From Spirochaetales bacterium (GTDB lineage Bacteria > Spirochaetota > Spirochaetia > Sphaerochaetales > Sphaerochaetaceae), in NCBI GenBank assembly GCA_017632495.1, contig JAGBRG010000143.1:1-16334 (forward strand): 16,334 bases of DNA. The letters are read 5' to 3'. This document shows, one piece after another, positions 1 through 7,174 of the stretch. A model generated the notes under the pieces. The model had not been told where the DNA came from and did no database searches. It saw only the letters and a program-made list of their open reading frames with translations. The first letter of the stretch is position 1, and each line of letters starts with the position of its first letter. The position numbers and the translations under genes were made by a program.

Positions 1-168
1 CTTGTTCATATCCGCCATTTCCTTGATCATCCCCCGATCTGTCAATCCGATTACGACAGCATCAATCGAGTGATGTCTGTGATCAGTCCTGTTCTTCGTA
101 TACGGATCACCGTTTTTGTTCAGAATGCGGTTCAGACCCCATCTGGACCTAAAAAATGACGTATTATA
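1..168 (-). pseudogene. cas9: Cas9 continuation past an in-frame stop (RuvC-III segment), cut by window edge
   Basis: This is the direct in-frame continuation of the cas9 gene after its TGA codon: 56 sense codons with no further stop, running off the left edge. The translation begins YNTSFFRSRWGLN, the family's conserved segment between HNH and RuvC-III. It then reaches HRHHSIDAVVIGL, the RuvC-III motif with the catalytic histidine and aspartate (about residues 729-733 of the full protein). No start codon with a convincing ribosome binding site precedes it, so it is unlikely to be translated alone unless the TGA is read through or is a sequencing error. The rest of Cas9, including the PAM-interacting domain, lies outside the window. 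The homology is clear; whether the product is dead is inference. Confidence 0.85.
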
Positions 169-2259
169 TCAGGGAATTCCCCAAATATGGTTTGAGGGAC
201 AGATGCATGCGAGATAGTCTCTTGCGGCCTTTGAAAGATACCTGTTATCATTGAGCTGACGGGCTATAAAACCTTCCCCTTCATCAAACCTAACTATTGC
301 ATCTTTTGAGAACTTCGCCCTTTTTTCCGCAGGCAGATTCTGTATCCTCTGCAATATTTCCTGCCAATCGTAGCCCTCAGGATTCGAAGAAAAAGCCTCG
401 TAAGGAGAGCGGTTTGATTTCTCAAGATTGCAACTGCTGTGGGCTAATGTGAGGTTGCTCATTGAGTCAAGCATTGTTCTGGAATAAGGCAGGATATGTT
501 CAATCTCAATTTCCTTTGTAAAAAGCTTGCTTTCAGGAATAGGCTTTCCGCAATAAGGACACTTGCGATCATTAGAATCTTTTCCGAGTTCTTCCCAAAG
601 TTTGTATTTCTTAATATCCCATGCTGTAGGCCTGGAAACTCCAAGTTCCTTGATTTGTTCTCTTATCCTGTCATTTTCCTTTTCGTTCTGGGCCTGTTTG
701 CGATAGTGTTCGCTTCGTTTTTCGGCGCTGTCGCTTATGTCTCGGGAAAGCTCGACAACTATCTGTTCCGGTTTTCCATAATGGTCAATCAAGGAGTTAA
801 CAACCCTACGCAATTGGTTGAGGGCAATGTGTACCGTCGGGTTAGCTATCTTGCCATATTTAAATTCAGGATTATCCTCATTGGCCTCAGGATGCCCACC
901 AATAACGGTTTGTGTCAGGACTTTGCCGTAGTATGGCAGGTGTTCCTGGAGCTCTGTGATTGGATTGTAGCTGTGATGCAAATTCAATTCCTCAACAGCC
1001 TCATCATATCTGATATGACGGGTTTCCATTATTGAAACACAATCTCTCATGAACTCCGCAGAAAGGCTTCCGACTTTTCTTCCTAATTTTATCTTTAGAA
1101 TTCGTTCCTTCTGTTCGCTTGAAAGTCCATAGACATTGAGCCTTTCCAAAACCTCTTCATCGGTTTCAGCCTCAAGAAGGAGATCCACAATTTCATCTTG
1201 AACAAGCAGATCCAGCTCATCCCACAATGTGCCGAAACACTCCTTTTTTCGAAGTGAATATGAGGTCTCGTTTCCAAGGAGATTATCCCTTCTGTCATCC
1301 TCTAGATTGAACTTGCACGATGCTCCCAATTTTAACAGCTGCCGGATTTTGGAGAATGACATTGTCTTGCAATTGTCTAATGCTAAAAACAAAGCATCTT
1401 TCTCTTCATTGCTCAGACTGAGCATGCCTCCTTCTCCATCAGAAAACCGAAGGTTATTGATTTCCGAAAGAATTCTGAAACGTTGTGCCGAAGGAAGAGC
1501 CGAATAAGCCCTGTCTTTATCGGTATAGAAACGACACTGTCCCCTCTCTTGTTTTCTCAGCGGTCTTTGGAAGAAAATTGCGTCATAGATTGCATCCCAA
1601 TCCACATCGGGATGGGCGGCCTGCTGTCTTTCCCTGATTAAGCTAAATTCCTGTACATACTGCTCCCTTGAAGGGTAACAGTTGAAGTCGCCTCCTCGGA
1701 ATCTTGCGCCACAGCCTTTTTCTATTCTCTTATAGAGGTATTCGCCAATTGTCCTAGATTCCGTTTCTTTCATTTCAATGACCAGATTTGACATCTTTTC
1801 GGCTTGGGACATCTTCTTTGAAGTATCTTTCGACTCTTCATTTTCTGTCTCATCTGTAATCCTGTTGCTTTTGAAGCCACGTCTGGATCCCAAATGGAAT
1901 AATACTCTTCCTAGTTCATAATCGGACAGATTCCGGTCCAAAGCCTCCGTTCTGAGAAGAAACGGATCCATTATCTTCAGTGCCTGCCTACCTTCTTCGG
2001 TATCAGGGAACAACCCATTTTCAATCAAAACTTTGATAATCTGCCTCTTTCGCTGGATTCGTCTGTCTCTCTGACGTCTCAACCCTCTGGCTTCCCGCCT
2101 TGCAACGGCAAGAGGCTGATGATCTTTCGGGTTTCTTCCGTCTCTGAATATGCGTACTCCCATATCAATCAAATCGACTGGAACATTGTTCTCCGATAGC
2201 TCGATAACCGAGAATCCTATTGAATTTGTTCCCATATCCAAACCGAGTCTATATTTCAT
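169..2259 (-). CDS. cas9: CRISPR-associated endonuclease Cas9, type II (probably II-C), interrupted by in-frame TGA
   Basis: RNA-guided DNA endonuclease of a type II CRISPR system. From the ATG at 2259 there are 696 codons. Visible in order: RuvC-I (LGLDMGTNSIG, catalytic D8); the arginine-rich bridge helix (about 50-75); the REC lobe (about 80-490), where LGSRRGFKSNR and LPYYGKVLTQ are typical; RuvC-II (IVVELSRD, E503); and HNH, with a CPYCGK zinc-type pair (C567, C570) and EIEHILPYSR (H588, preceded by Glu rather than Asp). The protein stops at WGIP, where the family continues with Gly and the RuvC-III segment; here that codon is TGA. Family members are about 1,000-1,100 residues. The start at 2259 is chosen over an upstream in-frame Met (2352) because it has a strong GGGGAGGGG ribosome binding site, a TATAAT box just upstream, and begins directly at the RuvC-I strand. 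Cas9 identity is certain; subtype II-C is judged from length and motifs. Confidence 0.95.
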   Translation of the reverse strand: MKYRLGLDMGTNSIGFSVIELSENNVPVDLIDMGVRIFRDGRNPKDHQPLAVARREARGLRRQRDRRIQRKRQIIKVLIENGLFPDTEEGRQALKIMDPFLLRTEALDRNLSDYELGRVLFHLGSRRGFKSNRITDETENEESKDTSKKMSQAEKMSNLVIEMKETESRTIGEYLYKRIEKGCGARFRGGDFNCYPSREQYVQEFSLIRERQQAAHPDVDWDAIYDAIFFQRPLRKQERGQCRFYTDKDRAYSALPSAQRFRILSEINNLRFSDGEGGMLSLSNEEKDALFLALDNCKTMSFSKIRQLLKLGASCKFNLEDDRRDNLLGNETSYSLRKKECFGTLWDELDLLVQDEIVDLLLEAETDEEVLERLNVYGLSSEQKERILKIKLGRKVGSLSAEFMRDCVSIMETRHIRYDEAVEELNLHHSYNPITELQEHLPYYGKVLTQTVIGGHPEANEDNPEFKYGKIANPTVHIALNQLRRVVNSLIDHYGKPEQIVVELSRDISDSAEKRSEHYRKQAQNEKENDRIREQIKELGVSRPTAWDIKKYKLWEELGKDSNDRKCPYCGKPIPESKLFTKEIEIEHILPYSRTMLDSMSNLTLAHSSCNLEKSNRSPYEAFSSNPEGYDWQEILQRIQNLPAEKRAKFSKDAIVRFDEGEGFIARQLNDNRYLSKAARDYLACICPSNHIWGIP

Positions 2260-2290
2260 ATACCCCTCCCCAAAGATACGCATTAGATTA

Positions 2291-2296
2291 ATTATA
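2291..2296 (-). promoter_or_regulatory. Candidate -10 box for cas9
   Basis: A perfect TATAAT on the minus strand, about 32 bases upstream of the cas9 ATG. It would start a message with a short leader of about 25 bases containing the GGGGAGGGG ribosome binding site. No good -35 hexamer is seen at 16-18 bases upstream, so the promoter is only partly supported. Confidence 0.4.
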
Positions 2297-2360
2297 GCTT
2301 GTAATAAACTTGAAGTGGTGTAAATTCGGTTATATGTTTTTATCATCATCAATTATATGA

Positions 2361-2390
2361 TTGACAGGTTCTCAAAACAGAGTTTAGAAT
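2361..2390 (+). promoter_or_regulatory. Promoter of the candidate tracrRNA
   Basis: A perfect -35 (TTGACA, 2361-2366), an 18-base spacer and a near-consensus -10 (TAGAAT, 2385-2390) predict a transcription start near 2397. It points away from cas9, and no protein gene follows before the terminator at 2467-2493, so it should make a short non-coding RNA. Confidence 0.6.
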
Positions 2391-2396
2391 TTAGAC

Positions 2397-2493
2397 AAAG
2401 TTTATCAAAGCTTACGGTCAGACCTTGCTAACAAGGGGTCGCTGTAAGGCGAACCCACAAAATGAGAATGGATGCTACGGCATCCATTTTTTT
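2397..2493 (+). ncRNA. Candidate tracrRNA divergent from cas9
   Basis: About 97 bases lie between a near-consensus promoter (predicted start about 2397) and a perfect hairpin/T-run terminator, with no credible reading frame. The internal part folds well: CTTAC (2411-2415) pairs with GTAAG (2444-2448), enclosing a hairpin of CCTTG (2423-2427), loop CTAA, and CAAGG (2432-2436). A single-stranded A/T-rich 5' end (about 2397-2410) could pair with a CRISPR repeat, followed by nexus-like stems and a terminator hairpin; this is the tracrRNA layout, and the position beside cas9 is a known one. The repeat itself is outside the window, so the anti-repeat cannot be confirmed. If transcription starts farther upstream, the anti-repeat could include 2370-2400. 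Another small RNA is the alternative. Confidence 0.55.
2467..2493 (+). terminator. Rho-independent terminator of the candidate tracrRNA
   Basis: A perfect 9-bp stem (AATGGATGC, loop TACG, GCATCCATT) is followed by a run of T to 2493. The T-run is on the plus strand, so it ends transcription coming from the 2361-2390 promoter. In a tracrRNA this would be the final 3' hairpin. Confidence 0.8.
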
Positions 2494-2519
2494 GTCCTTT
2501 CATACTCAAAAATCGGGGG

Positions 2520-2551
2520 AAAAAAAGGGCGCCACGGAACCCGTGACGCCC
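2520..2551 (-). terminator. Rho-independent terminator of the MATE gene
   Basis: On the minus strand a GC-rich stem (GGGCG and CACG pairing with CGTG and CGCCC, with one internal mismatch and a short loop, 2527-2551) is followed by seven T residues (2526-2520). It sits about 70 bases past the MATE stop codon and separates that gene from the CRISPR locus. Confidence 0.8.
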
Positions 2552-2622
2552 AAAAGGCATTGTAATAGAGAGCTAGGAAAGCATCTATTACCTTGGATTC
2601 TAAAGCATGATTTTCGATTTGT

Positions 2623-4002
2623 CTATTGCGCAACTATGTTTCTTGCCCAAATTCCCTTCTTAACTAGAATAAAACCGAAGACTGACTTCACAAGATCGCC
2701 GAGATGAACACTGATTAATATCCAGACAACGCTTGCAGCTGTATATCTGCTCATGATGTAGGCAATGGGAAAACTCACGGCAATTACGAAAAAACCGTCG
2801 AACAGGAATGTGAGGAATGTACGCCCTCCGCTTCTTAGAGTAAAGTACGTCGCATTCTTGAAGGCCTCGATCGGAAGGCATATGGCCTGAACCATTATCA
2901 GGCTGGTGGCAATGTGCCTTGCTATCTCATTGGTATTGTAAAGCCTTGGGAAGAGAGGAGAGACTGCCAGCATCAGAAGGCCCACGAAAGAGCTTATTAC
3001 AACAGAGATGATAATGATCTTTCTGTCTGTTTCCTTTGCCTCTTCAATCTCACCTGCACCCAGAAGACGACCTACAATTATTCCGATACTCACTCCGAAG
3101 GACAGAAACACAACCTTAAAGAGATTGTTAATTGTGTTTGCTATGTTCACTCCTGCCACGGCATTCAGACCGCGCATCGAGTAGCACTGGGTAAGAAGGG
3201 TCATTCCCAGAGACCAGAGAGTTTCGTTTAACAGAAGAATTATGCCCTTCTTGGTTATCTGGGAAACAAGAAATGCCGGAACACGGAGCGTGCGGTAAAG
3301 ACCTTTTACAAAGGGCTGCGCCTCAGTATGGCGGTGAGTCCAGATTATGACAATCGAAGCTTCCACATAACGGGAAATGACAGTAGCGATGGCCGCTCCT
3401 TCAACTCCCATAGCAGAAAATCCCAATTTCCCGTAAATCAGGACATAGTTCAGAGACAGATTGACCAAAACGGCAGCAACTCCGGCTTTCATCGGAACAA
3501 CGGTCTCTCCGCACTCGCGGAGCGTTGAGGAATAGACCTGAGTCAGTGCAAAACCCGGAAGCCCCACAAGCATGATGAGCAGATAGCTTTGGCCTGATTT
3601 CAAAGCGGCTGCAAGATCTCCTCCGTCAGGGCTTTCGTTCAAAAAGTAGCCTATAAGGTTCTCTCCGAATAAAAGAAGGATGACAGTCGCTGTCAGGACA
3701 AGGCCCATGGCCAGAACGAACTTGAAGCGGAAGGTGTTTCTGACACCCTCGGCATCGGATTTTCCGAAATACTGAGCAGTGAAGATTCCGGCTCCGGAAA
3801 GACCTCCGAAGATGCATAGGTTGTACACGAAAAGAAGCTCATTGACTATCGCGACACCGGACATCTGCTCCGTTCCCAGGCGGCCGACCATGATGTTGTC
3901 CAGAAGATTCACGAAATTGGTGAATCCGTTTTGGATCATAATGGGGAAAGCGACCATAAGGACGGTCTTAAGAAGGGTCTTGTTGCGCTCGATGATTTTC
4001 AT
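2623..4002 (-). CDS. MATE-family multidrug/cation efflux transporter
   Basis: Integral membrane antiporter of the MATE (MOP superfamily) type, which exports cationic compounds in exchange for Na+ or H+; the substrate cannot be told from sequence. The protein is 459 residues from this start, normal for the family, and hydrophobic throughout, consistent with about 12 membrane helices in two similar halves. The N-terminal part holds the recognisable PIMIQNGFTNFVNLLDNIMVGRLG (split here: PIMIQNGF, then LLDNIMVGRLG) and the GGLSGAGIFTAQYFG stretch typical of the family. The ATG at 4002 is preferred because MKIIERNKTLL leads directly into the first helix; an in-frame TTG at 4041 would add 13 polar residues. 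Neither start has a strong ribosome binding site. It is a single-gene unit ending at its own terminator, divergent from thrS. Confidence 0.9.
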   Translation of the reverse strand: MKIIERNKTLLKTVLMVAFPIMIQNGFTNFVNLLDNIMVGRLGTEQMSGVAIVNELLFVYNLCIFGGLSGAGIFTAQYFGKSDAEGVRNTFRFKFVLAMGLVLTATVILLLFGENLIGYFLNESPDGGDLAAALKSGQSYLLIMLVGLPGFALTQVYSSTLRECGETVVPMKAGVAAVLVNLSLNYVLIYGKLGFSAMGVEGAAIATVISRYVEASIVIIWTHRHTEAQPFVKGLYRTLRVPAFLVSQITKKGIILLLNETLWSLGMTLLTQCYSMRGLNAVAGVNIANTINNLFKVVFLSFGVSIGIIVGRLLGAGEIEEAKETDRKIIIISVVISSFVGLLMLAVSPLFPRLYNTNEIARHIATSLIMVQAICLPIEAFKNATYFTLRSGGRTFLTFLFDGFFVIAVSFPIAYIMSRYTAASVVWILISVHLGDLVKSVFGFILVKKGIWARNIVAQ

Positions 4003-4060
4003 GCTTTTATGATTGATATACTCATCATCATTCAAAGTCAAGGATGCTTGGCAAAATGGG

Positions 4061-4089
4061 TTTAAGTTTTCTTCTGATATCTATATAAT
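4061..4089 (+). promoter_or_regulatory. Promoter of thrS
   Basis: A perfect TATAAT (4084-4089) stands 17 bases after a weak -35 (TTTAAG, 4061-4066). The predicted start near 4096 leaves a leader of only about 24 bases, so there is no room for a T-box riboswitch. It also lies past the upstream GTG at 4090, supporting the ATG at 4120 as the real start. Confidence 0.5.
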
Positions 4090-4119
4090 GTGCTCGAACA
4101 TTGTTTTGGGAGAAACCCG

Positions 4120-5907
4120 ATGAAGATTATCTATAAAGATGGAAATGTTGCCGAATGTCCGGCAGAAGAAATGAACCATGTGATCCGCCACTCAACGGCC
4201 CACCTCATGGCCCAGGCAATACAGAGACTCTATCCGGGTGCGGATTTCGCATACGGACCTGCAACAGAGAGAGGCTTCTACTATGACGTTGATCTGGGAG
4301 ACAGAAAGCTCACCGATGAGGATCTTAGTGCAATTGAAGCCGAGATGAAGAAGATCACAAAGGAACATCTTCCCATCAGACCCTTCATCCTTCCGAGAGA
4401 TGAGGCTGTAAAGCTCATGCACGAGCGTCATGCAAAATACAAAGAGGAGCATATCGGAGACCTTCCCGAGGATGCCATCATAAGCTTCTACCAGCAGGGC
4501 GACTACATTGATATGTGTACCGGCCCTCATGTGACTTACACAAATGCACTTAAAGCCTTTAAGATCACAGGCCAGGGCGGAGCATACTGGAAGAATGATT
4601 CTAAGAACAAGATGCTTACCAGAATCAACGGAGTTGCATTCGCCACCCAGGCAGAACTTGAGCAGTACGAGAAAGAGGTCGAGGAGGCAAAGGCCCGCGA
4701 TCACAGAAAGATCGGTAAGGAAATGGGTCTGTTCATGACAGACGACCTTGTAGGAAAGGGACTTCCGATGTTCCTGCCCAACGGATACATCCTCTGGCAG
4801 GAGCTTGAGAACTACATCAAGGAAAAGGAGCGCAAGCTCGGCTATCAGCATGTCATGACACCTTGTGTCGGATCTGTGAACCTCTACGTCACATCCGGTC
4901 ACTGGGCACACTACAGAAAGAACATGTTCCCGCCGATGGAGGTTGAAGGAGAAAGCTTCGTCCTCAGGCCGATGAACTGCCCGCACCACATGATGATCTA
5001 CTCCTCAAGACCGCACAGCTACAGAGAGCTGCCCATCCGTCTTGCTGAGATTGCCCATGACTTCAGATTCGAGTCCAGCGGAACATTAAAGGGTATCGAG
5101 CGCGGAAGACATTTCTGTCAGAACGACTCACACATCTTCGTTACGCCCGATCAGATCGAGCAGGAGGTCAAGCAGGTCGTAGGTCTGATTTCAGAAACCT
5201 ACAAGGACTTCGGAATCACAGACTACCGCTGCGTCCTTTCTCTCAGAGATCCTGCCGACACAGAAAAGTACTACCAGGATGATGAGATGTGGAACAAGGC
5301 CGAAAGCGCCCTGAGAACAGTTCTTCAGGATCTTAAGATCGACTTCACCGAGGAGATTGGAGAAGCTGCATTCTACGGACCCAAGCTTGATGTTAACGTC
5401 AAGCCGGCTGTCGGTGTCGAGTACACCCTTTCTACATGCCAGCTGGACTTCTGCCTGCCTATGAAGTTCGACCTCAAGTATATCGATGCCGAGGGCAAGG
5501 AGCAGACACCTGTTGTCATCCACAGAGCAATCCTCGGTTCTCTTGACAGATTCATGGCCTACATCATCGAAGAGACAAAGGGTAAGTTCCCCGTATGGCT
5601 TGCACCGCTTCAGGCAAAGATCCTGCCTGTCAGCGAGAAGAACAACGACTATGCCAAGAAGGTCTTTGATGCCCTTGAAGAGCAGAACGTGAGAGTCGTC
5701 CTTGACGACCGCAACGAGAAGGTCGGCTACAAGATCAGAGAGGCCCAGCAGGTCGACAGAACTCCGTACATGCTGATCATCGGAGCAAAAGAGGAAGAGG
5801 AGGGAAGTGTCAGCGTCAGAAGCAGAGACACTGGAGAGACAGTCTCCATGTCCCTTTCCGATTTTGTCACAAAGATCACAACCGAAATCAGAGAAAGAGC
5901 CCACTGA
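4120..5907 (+). CDS. thrS: Threonine--tRNA ligase lacking the TGS domain
   Basis: Class II aminoacyl-tRNA synthetase that charges tRNA-Thr with threonine in the cytoplasm. The protein is 595 residues, against about 640 for E. coli, because the N-terminal TGS domain is absent; only about 20 residues precede the editing domain. The editing domain is intact (HSTAH, H24 and H28; CTGPH, C133 and H137). The catalytic core keeps the zinc ligands C287 (MNCP), H338 (SHIF) and H468 (IHRAILGS), and the anticodon-binding domain covers about 490-595 (RNEKVGYKIREAQ). Motif 2 reads ERGRHFCQNDSHIF, divergent from the usual RVRGFTQDDAHIF. The ATG at 4120 has GGGAG about 7 bases upstream; an in-frame GTG at 4090 overlaps the -10 region and is rejected. 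The gene is monocistronic and ends at the shared terminator. Identity is certain. Confidence 0.97.
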   Translation: MKIIYKDGNVAECPAEEMNHVIRHSTAHLMAQAIQRLYPGADFAYGPATERGFYYDVDLGDRKLTDEDLSAIEAEMKKITKEHLPIRPFILPRDEAVKLMHERHAKYKEEHIGDLPEDAIISFYQQGDYIDMCTGPHVTYTNALKAFKITGQGGAYWKNDSKNKMLTRINGVAFATQAELEQYEKEVEEAKARDHRKIGKEMGLFMTDDLVGKGLPMFLPNGYILWQELENYIKEKERKLGYQHVMTPCVGSVNLYVTSGHWAHYRKNMFPPMEVEGESFVLRPMNCPHHMMIYSSRPHSYRELPIRLAEIAHDFRFESSGTLKGIERGRHFCQNDSHIFVTPDQIEQEVKQVVGLISETYKDFGITDYRCVLSLRDPADTEKYYQDDEMWNKAESALRTVLQDLKIDFTEEIGEAAFYGPKLDVNVKPAVGVEYTLSTCQLDFCLPMKFDLKYIDAEGKEQTPVVIHRAILGSLDRFMAYIIEETKGKFPVWLAPLQAKILPVSEKNNDYAKKVFDALEEQNVRVVLDDRNEKVGYKIREAQQVDRTPYMLIIGAKEEEEGSVSVRSRDTGETVSMSLSDFVTKITTEIRERAH

Positions 5908-5923
5908 GCTCTCTTTCGGATAC

Positions 5924-5959
5924 AAAAAAGGCTGCATTCTCAAAGATGCAGCCTTTTTT
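5924..5959. terminator. Bidirectional terminator between thrS and the alcohol dehydrogenase operon
   Basis: The stem GGCTGCAT/ATGCAGCC (5930-5953, 8-base loop) is flanked by six A residues on the left and six T residues on the right. It can therefore end both rightward thrS transcription and the leftward operon that stops at 5975. Confidence 0.85.
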
Positions 5960-5974
5960 CGTGATGAATTGTTG

Positions 5975-7159
5975 TTACAGGGCCATCTCATAGATCTTGG
6001 CAAGATCTTCTGCATAGAGCTTTTTAAAGCCGCCTGCAACGCCCCTTCCTCCGTCAAGACACTGTTTGACCATCTCGCCGATTCTGTCGCCTTTGATGTT
6101 CACCTCGCTGAGTCTTGTAGGAAGACCGATGCTCTTGAACCATTCTTCAAGGCGGGCAATTCCATCAAGAGCAATCTTATCCTCATCGGCTATGGACATC
6201 TTGCTTCCCATGACGTTTACGGCAAACTGGACAAAGCGTGAGACCTTTGTCTTATACACATACTTCATCCAAGCAGGTGTCATAATCGCAAGGCCTGCAC
6301 CGTGAGCTATGTCATAAAGACCTGAAAGCTCGTGCTCCATCCAGTGTGATGCCCAGTCCTGGACCCTTCCGCACCCAAAGAGGTTGTTGTGCGCAAGTGT
6401 TCCTGCAAGCATGATCTGCTCTCTGTATTCATAGACTGTGGGATTCTTGCAGGCAAGAGGTCCGTACTGAAGGACAACTCTCATTGCACCCTCCAGCAGG
6501 GCATCCGTGTAATCTACGTTCTCTGTAGGAGTGAAATAGCGCTCCATCATGTGGCTGAGCATGTCCGCAGCTCCGCATGCAGTCTGATAAGGCGGAAGCG
6601 TGTAGCAGACCTGAGGATCCAAAACGGCAAAAGCCGGATAGTTATTCTCGTGGTTAACTCCGCGCTTATAGCCTGTCTTCTCATTCGTGATGACGCATGA
6701 ATTGGACATTTCAGAACCTGCTGCAGGAATTGTAAGGACAACACCTACGTTGATTCCTTTGGGAATGGCAGCGCCCTTCACCATGAAATAATCGTTCCAT
6801 ATGTCCTTGTCCTTGGGAACGGCATTTCCGAAAGAAATGGCCTTACAGGTATCTATGACAGAACCTCCGCCCACTGCAAGGATGAAATCAATCTTTTGCT
6901 TTCTTACAATGTCTATACCTTCAAGAACAAGAGAAAGGCGGGGATTGGGCTGAACTCCGCTAAGTTCAACAAAAGAAATGCCAGCCTTGTTCAGAGAGTC
7001 AGTGACGGTCTTGTAGACTCCGCTCTTTTTGATGCTGCCTCCGCCATAGACCATAAGGACCTTAGTTCCATTTTCTGATTTCACATAGTCTGCTACAGAA
7101 CCTATGACATCCTTACCGAAAACAAGCCTTGTAGGGCATTTGAAGACAAAATTTTCCAT
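5975..7159 (-). CDS. Iron-containing alcohol dehydrogenase (YqhD/butanol dehydrogenase type)
   Basis: NAD(P)H-dependent reduction of an aldehyde to an alcohol (or the reverse) in the cytoplasm, as in fermentation or aldehyde detoxification. It is 394 residues, the usual length for group III metal-dependent alcohol dehydrogenases. The N-terminal nucleotide-binding half carries YGGGSIKKSG (38-47) and AVGGGSVID (95-103). The metal site is complete by alignment to YqhD: D199 and H203 (AADMLSHMMERY), H272 (SHWMEHELSG) and H286 (DIAHGAGLA). The GGGSIKKSG loop resembles NADPH-using butanol dehydrogenases, so NADPH preference is likely but not proven. The ATG follows GGAGG with good spacing. It is the last gene of a three-gene leftward operon, 15 bases after the STAS-kinase gene and just before the bidirectional terminator. 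The exact substrate is unknown. Confidence 0.93.
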   Translation of the reverse strand: MENFVFKCPTRLVFGKDVIGSVADYVKSENGTKVLMVYGGGSIKKSGVYKTVTDSLNKAGISFVELSGVQPNPRLSLVLEGIDIVRKQKIDFILAVGGGSVIDTCKAISFGNAVPKDKDIWNDYFMVKGAAIPKGINVGVVLTIPAAGSEMSNSCVITNEKTGYKRGVNHENNYPAFAVLDPQVCYTLPPYQTACGAADMLSHMMERYFTPTENVDYTDALLEGAMRVVLQYGPLACKNPTVYEYREQIMLAGTLAHNNLFGCGRVQDWASHWMEHELSGLYDIAHGAGLAIMTPAWMKYVYKTKVSRFVQFAVNVMGSKMSIADEDKIALDGIARLEEWFKSIGLPTRLSEVNIKGDRIGEMVKQCLDGGRGVAGGFKKLYAEDLAKIYEMAL

Positions 7160-7174
7160 TATTCCTCCATTACT

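Noticed and set aside
169..171. Reassigned genetic code (TGA read as Gly or Trp)
   Set aside because: The family residue here is Gly, which would fit the rare Gracilibacteria-type code. However, thrS, the hydrolase, STAS-kinase, binding protein, both permeases and the mutase all end at TGA at normal family lengths, so TGA is a stop here.
496..1035. 179-residue open frame on the plus strand opposite cas9
   Set aside because: It lies fully antisense to conserved Cas9 motifs, has no ribosome binding site of note and no recognisable domain; it is a shadow frame.
1..2620. CRISPR array near cas9
   Set aside because: No direct repeats of 25-40 bases with regular spacing are visible on either strand; the array must lie left of the window or elsewhere.
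4003..4119. T-box riboswitch upstream of thrS
   Set aside because: The predicted leader is only about 24 bases, with no T-box sequence or antiterminator; the whole gap to the MATE gene is 117 bases.
4192..4989. 265-residue minus-strand frame opposite thrS
   Set aside because: It is antisense to the conserved editing and catalytic domains of ThrRS and arises from codon bias; the same applies to the minus frame at 5191-6057.
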